Source: Nocardioides jiangxiensis
GTDB taxonomy: Bacteria > Actinomycetota > Actinomycetes > Propionibacteriales > Nocardioidaceae
Direction of reading: 5' to 3'
DNA: 64,000 bases
Assembly (NCBI RefSeq): GCF_030580915.1
Contig: NZ_JAUQTA010000002.1
Span: 124,001 to 188,000, forward strand
In this document: piece after piece, positions 61,797 through 64,000 of the stretch
How the letters are laid out: the number at the start of each line of letters is the position of its first letter
Position numbering within the stretch: the stretch's first letter is position 1
Made by a program: the position numbers and the translations under genes
Notes under the pieces: generated by a model
Told to the model about the DNA's origin: nothing
Seen by the model: the letters and a program-made list of their open reading frames with translations, nothing else
The model's database searches: none

Positions 61797-62459
61797 TCAG
61801 GCAGACGGGATGGTGGTCGCCCGCTGGCCGGGGACCCGCGTGCGCTGCCGCGTGACCTGGTTCTCGATCGCGAGGCGGCGCAGGGCGGTGAAGAACGCGT
61901 CGTAGAGAGCGGTGCCGGCGGCAGCGACCAGGGCACGCATGTGCGGGTCGGCCTCGATCACCGTCGCGACGTCGTTGCGGGCGACGTGGGACGCCGCCTC
62001 GGCGTAGACCCGCATGCGGTCAGCGGACGGCGCGACGCCGATGCCGTCGAGCGCGGTCAGCGTCTGGGCGAGCGCACCGAGGTGCGGTGAGTCCTCGCTG
62101 ATGCTCCAGCCGACCTGGTCGACGAGCTCGCGGGCGGCGGTCAGGTCGAGCCGGTCACCGTCGATCCCGGAGGTGCCGGCGGTCGCGAGCGACAGCATCT
62201 CGACGGTGTCGAGCGGGGCAGCGTCGGCGTCGGCCTGCGGCGCCGCGAGGGCCGCGAGGACGCGCTGGATCTCGGCATGGCTGAGCTTGCCGATCTCGAG
62301 GAGGGCGCGCACGAGGCGGAGTCGCTCGAGGTGGCTCTGGTCGTAGATCGCCTGGGTCGCGCTGGTGGCCCGGCCTGCGTGCAGGAGACCCGTGCGCAGG
62401 TAGAACTTCACGGTCCCGACCGGCAGGTCCGCTGCCTGACTGAGCTGACTGATGCGCAT
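61797..62459 (-). CDS. MerR-family transcriptional regulator
   Basis: The 220-residue product has an N-terminal MerR helix-turn-helix (MRISQLSQAADLPVGTVKFY, then LLHAGRATSATQAIYDQSHLERL) and a helical C-terminal domain of about 130 residues with no Cys cluster, so it does not look like a metal sensor. GGAGG is present but 12 nt from the ATG. A TAGACT box (reverse strand, 62495-62500) is the likely promoter. It is divergent from the cimA leader and may regulate it; that is inference from position. Confidence 0.88.
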   Translation of the reverse strand: MRISQLSQAADLPVGTVKFYLRTGLLHAGRATSATQAIYDQSHLERLRLVRALLEIGKLSHAEIQRVLAALAAPQADADAAPLDTVEMLSLATAGTSGIDGDRLDLTAARELVDQVGWSISEDSPHLGALAQTLTALDGIGVAPSADRMRVYAEAASHVARNDVATVIEADPHMRALVAAAGTALYDAFFTALRRLAIENQVTRQRTRVPGQRATTIPSA

Positions 62460-62534
62460 GACGTGCTGCTTCCTCCCTAGTGCCCCCGCACGCGAGTCTA
62501 CGTGGGCGCGAGCGGGCGCGCACACGACACGTGG

Positions 62535-62540
62535 CACAAT
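62535..62540 (+). promoter_or_regulatory. -10 box of the cimA leader
   Basis: CACAAT, preceded by TGG, ends 6 nt before the leader-peptide ATG at 62547. No clear -35 box is seen, which would fit an activated promoter. Confidence 0.5.
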
Positions 62541-62546
62541 GAACGT

Positions 62547-62573
62547 ATGCAGCGCCACATTGCCATTGGCTAG
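62547..62573 (+). CDS. cimA leader peptide (MQRHIAIG)
   Basis: This 8-codon ORF has two Ile codons (both ATT, a rare codon in this GC-rich genome). It stops 30 nt before a terminator hairpin. CimA makes a precursor of isoleucine, so Ile codons are exactly what attenuation would sense. Confidence 0.65.
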   Translation: MQRHIAIG

Positions 62574-62599
62574 CGCGTCAGCCGCCCCGGCCGACGCGC
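62573..62599 (+). promoter_or_regulatory. Hairpin between leader peptide and attenuator of cimA
   Basis: GCGCGTC (62573-62579) pairs exactly with GACGCGC (62593-62599), with GCC/GGC inside. It begins at the last base of the leader stop codon, so a ribosome stalled on Ile codons or finishing at the stop would affect it differently. Confidence 0.5.
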
Positions 62600-62602
62600 A
62601 TA

Positions 62603-62627
62603 CCTCTCGTCCGCGAGGGGTTTTTTT
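62603..62627 (+). terminator. Attenuator terminator upstream of cimA
   Basis: CCTCTCG (62603-62609) pairs with CGAGGGG (62614-62620), 7 pairs with one G-T and a TCCG loop, followed by seven T. It lies 46 nt before the cimA ATG. Confidence 0.85.
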
Positions 62628-62673
62628 GTTGCTGCACCCGAACCACACGAGACCGACAGACAAGGCTGGGCCG

Positions 62674-64000
62674 ATGGACCTGCAGGGCGCGTTCCACGTC
62701 TACGACACCACGCTGCGTGACGGCATGCAGCAGGAGGGGCTCAACCCCACCGTCGCGGACAAGCTCGCCATCGCGCGCCAGCTCGACGAGCTCGGCGTCG
62801 GCTTCATCGAGGGTGGCTGGCCGGGCGCCAACCCCAAGGACACCGAGTTCTTCCGCCGCGCCGCGACCGAGCTCGACCTCAAGCACGCGAAGCTCGCTGC
62901 GTTCGGGGCCACCCGCCGTGCCGGCGTACGCGCCGCGGATGACCCGCTGATCGCTGCCCTGCGCGACTCGGGTGCCCCCGTCGTCACGCTCGTGGCCAAG
63001 TCGCACGACCGCCACGTCGAGCTCGCCCTCCGGACCACCCTCGAGGAGAACCTCGCGATGGTCCGCGACACCGTCGCCCACCTCCGCGAGAACGGCCAGA
63101 CCGTCTTCCTCGATGCCGAGCACTTCTTCGACGGCTACAAGGCCAACCGTGCATACGCGCTCGAGGTGCTGCGGGTCGCGTTCGAGGCGGGAGCGGAGGT
63201 CGCGGCCCTCTGTGACACCAACGGCGGCATGCTGCCCGCCTGGGTCTCCGACGTGGTCCACGACGTCCAGACCTCGACCGGTGGACGTGTCGGCATCCAC
63301 TGCCACAACGACACCGGCACGGCCGTCGCCAACACCCTCGCCGCCGTCGACGCCGGAGCCACGCACGTCCAGGGCACCATCAACGGCTACGGCGAGCGCA
63401 CCGGCAACGCCGACCTGATCTCCGTCGTCGCGAACCTCGAGCTCAAGCTCGACCGCCAGGTGCTCCCGCAGGGCCTCCTGCGCGAGGCGACGCGGATCGC
63501 CCACGGCATCGCCGAGGTCACCAACGTGCCTCCCGCCTCGCGCCAGCCGTACGTCGGCTCCTCGGCGTTCGCACACAAGGCCGGCCTGCACGCCTCCGCG
63601 ATCAAGGTCGACCCGATGCTCTACCAGCACATGGACCCGATGGGCGTCGGCAACGACATGCGCCTGCTGGTCTCCGACATGGCCGGCCGGGCGTCGATCG
63701 AGCTCAAGGGCAAGGAGCTGGGCTTCGACCTCTCCGAGAACAAGGAGCTCGCGACCGCGATCACGAACCGGGTCAAGGAGCTGGAGTCGCAGGGCTTCAG
63801 CTTCGAGGCGGCCGACGCGTCGTTCGAGCTGCTCCTCGCCGAGATGGTCGAGGGCGAGCGTCCGGCCTTCTTCGAGATCGAGTCGTGGCGCGTGGTCACG
63901 GAGACCCTGCCGCAGGCGGCTGCCCACGGCGGAGGGGCCGGCGAGGCGGTCTGTGAGGCGATCGTGAAGCTCCATGCCCAGGGGGAGCGCTTCGTCCTCG
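62674..64000 (+). CDS. cimA: Citramalate synthase, partial
   Basis: CimA condenses acetyl-CoA and pyruvate to citramalate, giving 2-ketobutyrate for isoleucine without threonine. The frame runs 442 codons off the window end. The HMGL-like barrel begins YDTTLRDGMQQEG (R and D of the active site near residues 14-16), with HCHNDTGTAVAN near 209-220 supplying metal His residues, and NGYGERTGNADL. The start of the LeuA dimer/regulatory domain follows (after about 360). AAGG lies 9 nt before the ATG. The long-form sequence matches the actinobacterial citramalate synthase-type LeuA homolog next to leuB-ilvE. Confidence 0.93.
   Translation, partial: MDLQGAFHVYDTTLRDGMQQEGLNPTVADKLAIARQLDELGVGFIEGGWPGANPKDTEFFRRAATELDLKHAKLAAFGATRRAGVRAADDPLIAALRDSGAPVVTLVAKSHDRHVELALRTTLEENLAMVRDTVAHLRENGQTVFLDAEHFFDGYKANRAYALEVLRVAFEAGAEVAALCDTNGGMLPAWVSDVVHDVQTSTGGRVGIHCHNDTGTAVANTLAAVDAGATHVQGTINGYGERTGNADLISVVANLELKLDRQVLPQGLLREATRIAHGIAEVTNVPPASRQPYVGSSAFAHKAGLHASAIKVDPMLYQHMDPMGVGNDMRLLVSDMAGRASIELKGKELGFDLSENKELATAITNRVKELESQGFSFEAADASFELLLAEMVEGERPAFFEIESWRVVTETLPQAAAHGGGAGEAVCEAIVKLHAQGERFVL

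Overview
The window is high-GC, actinobacterial chromosomal DNA. Third codon positions are strongly GC-rich, many starts are GTG, and start codons often lie 6-8 nt after a TANNNT -10 box, as in leaderless actinobacterial transcripts. The gene content (mreBCD-PBP2-rodA, B12-binding radical SAM plus DUF2344 pair, RNase E-rplU-rpmA-obg-proB, cysteine desulfurase-mnmA, ligA, gatCAB, ilvBNC-serA-leuB-ilvE-cimA) fits the Nocardioidaceae (Nocardioides-like) best. The genus is an inference from protein flavour; no rRNA is present. I see no tRNA, rRNA, IS element, prophage or CRISPR array.

Layout. 1-5350: end of mreB and the elongation operon mreC-mreD-mrdA-rodA, with 4-nt overlaps. 5544-7586: a reverse-strand OafA-type acyltransferase with an SGNH domain. 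7669-12480: the radical SAM gene and its DUF2344 partner, separated by a DinB-like gene and two reverse-strand membrane proteins that share a septum-formation-like domain. 12481-19766: RNase E behind a long leader, then rplU, rpmA, obgE and proB. 19786-23097: cysteine desulfurase, mnmA and a MetE-like gene. 23186-28123: a lipoprotein, a TetR/MFS efflux pair with a clear operator, an Hsp20 gene and an alpha/beta hydrolase. 28247-37084: ligA and gatCAB with a processive GT2 glycosyltransferase and an SGNH lipoprotein between them. 37276-40729: a small unknown gene and two tandem membrane-HAMP-nucleotidyl cyclases. 40780-44905: ilvD, a GNAT, a secreted unknown and a pterin dehydratase-VOC fusion. 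44983-52909: attenuator-controlled ilvBNC, an ABC pair, a DsbA-like protein and serA. 53104-57020: four tandem secreted GH16 glucanases. 57029-64000: a methyltransferase, leuB with upstream small ORFs, ilvE, a Ser/Thr kinase, a MerR regulator and attenuator-controlled cimA, which runs off the end.

How it fits together. Most of the window is conserved housekeeping: cell-wall elongation, ribosome assembly and RNA decay, tRNA thiolation, tRNA-Gln/Asn amidation and branched-chain amino acid synthesis (ilvD, ilvBNC, leuB, ilvE and cimA for the citramalate route to isoleucine). The clearest regulatory signals sit in front of the branched-chain genes. ilvB and cimA each have a short leaderless leader peptide containing branched-chain codons, followed by a GC hairpin and a T-run, so both look like classical transcription attenuators. 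leuB has a V/L/I-containing leader peptide and a 41-codon small ORF. Accessory interest lies in the four-copy GH16 array, the duplicated cyclases (one lacking the usual catalytic Asn) and the genes inserted into otherwise conserved blocks.
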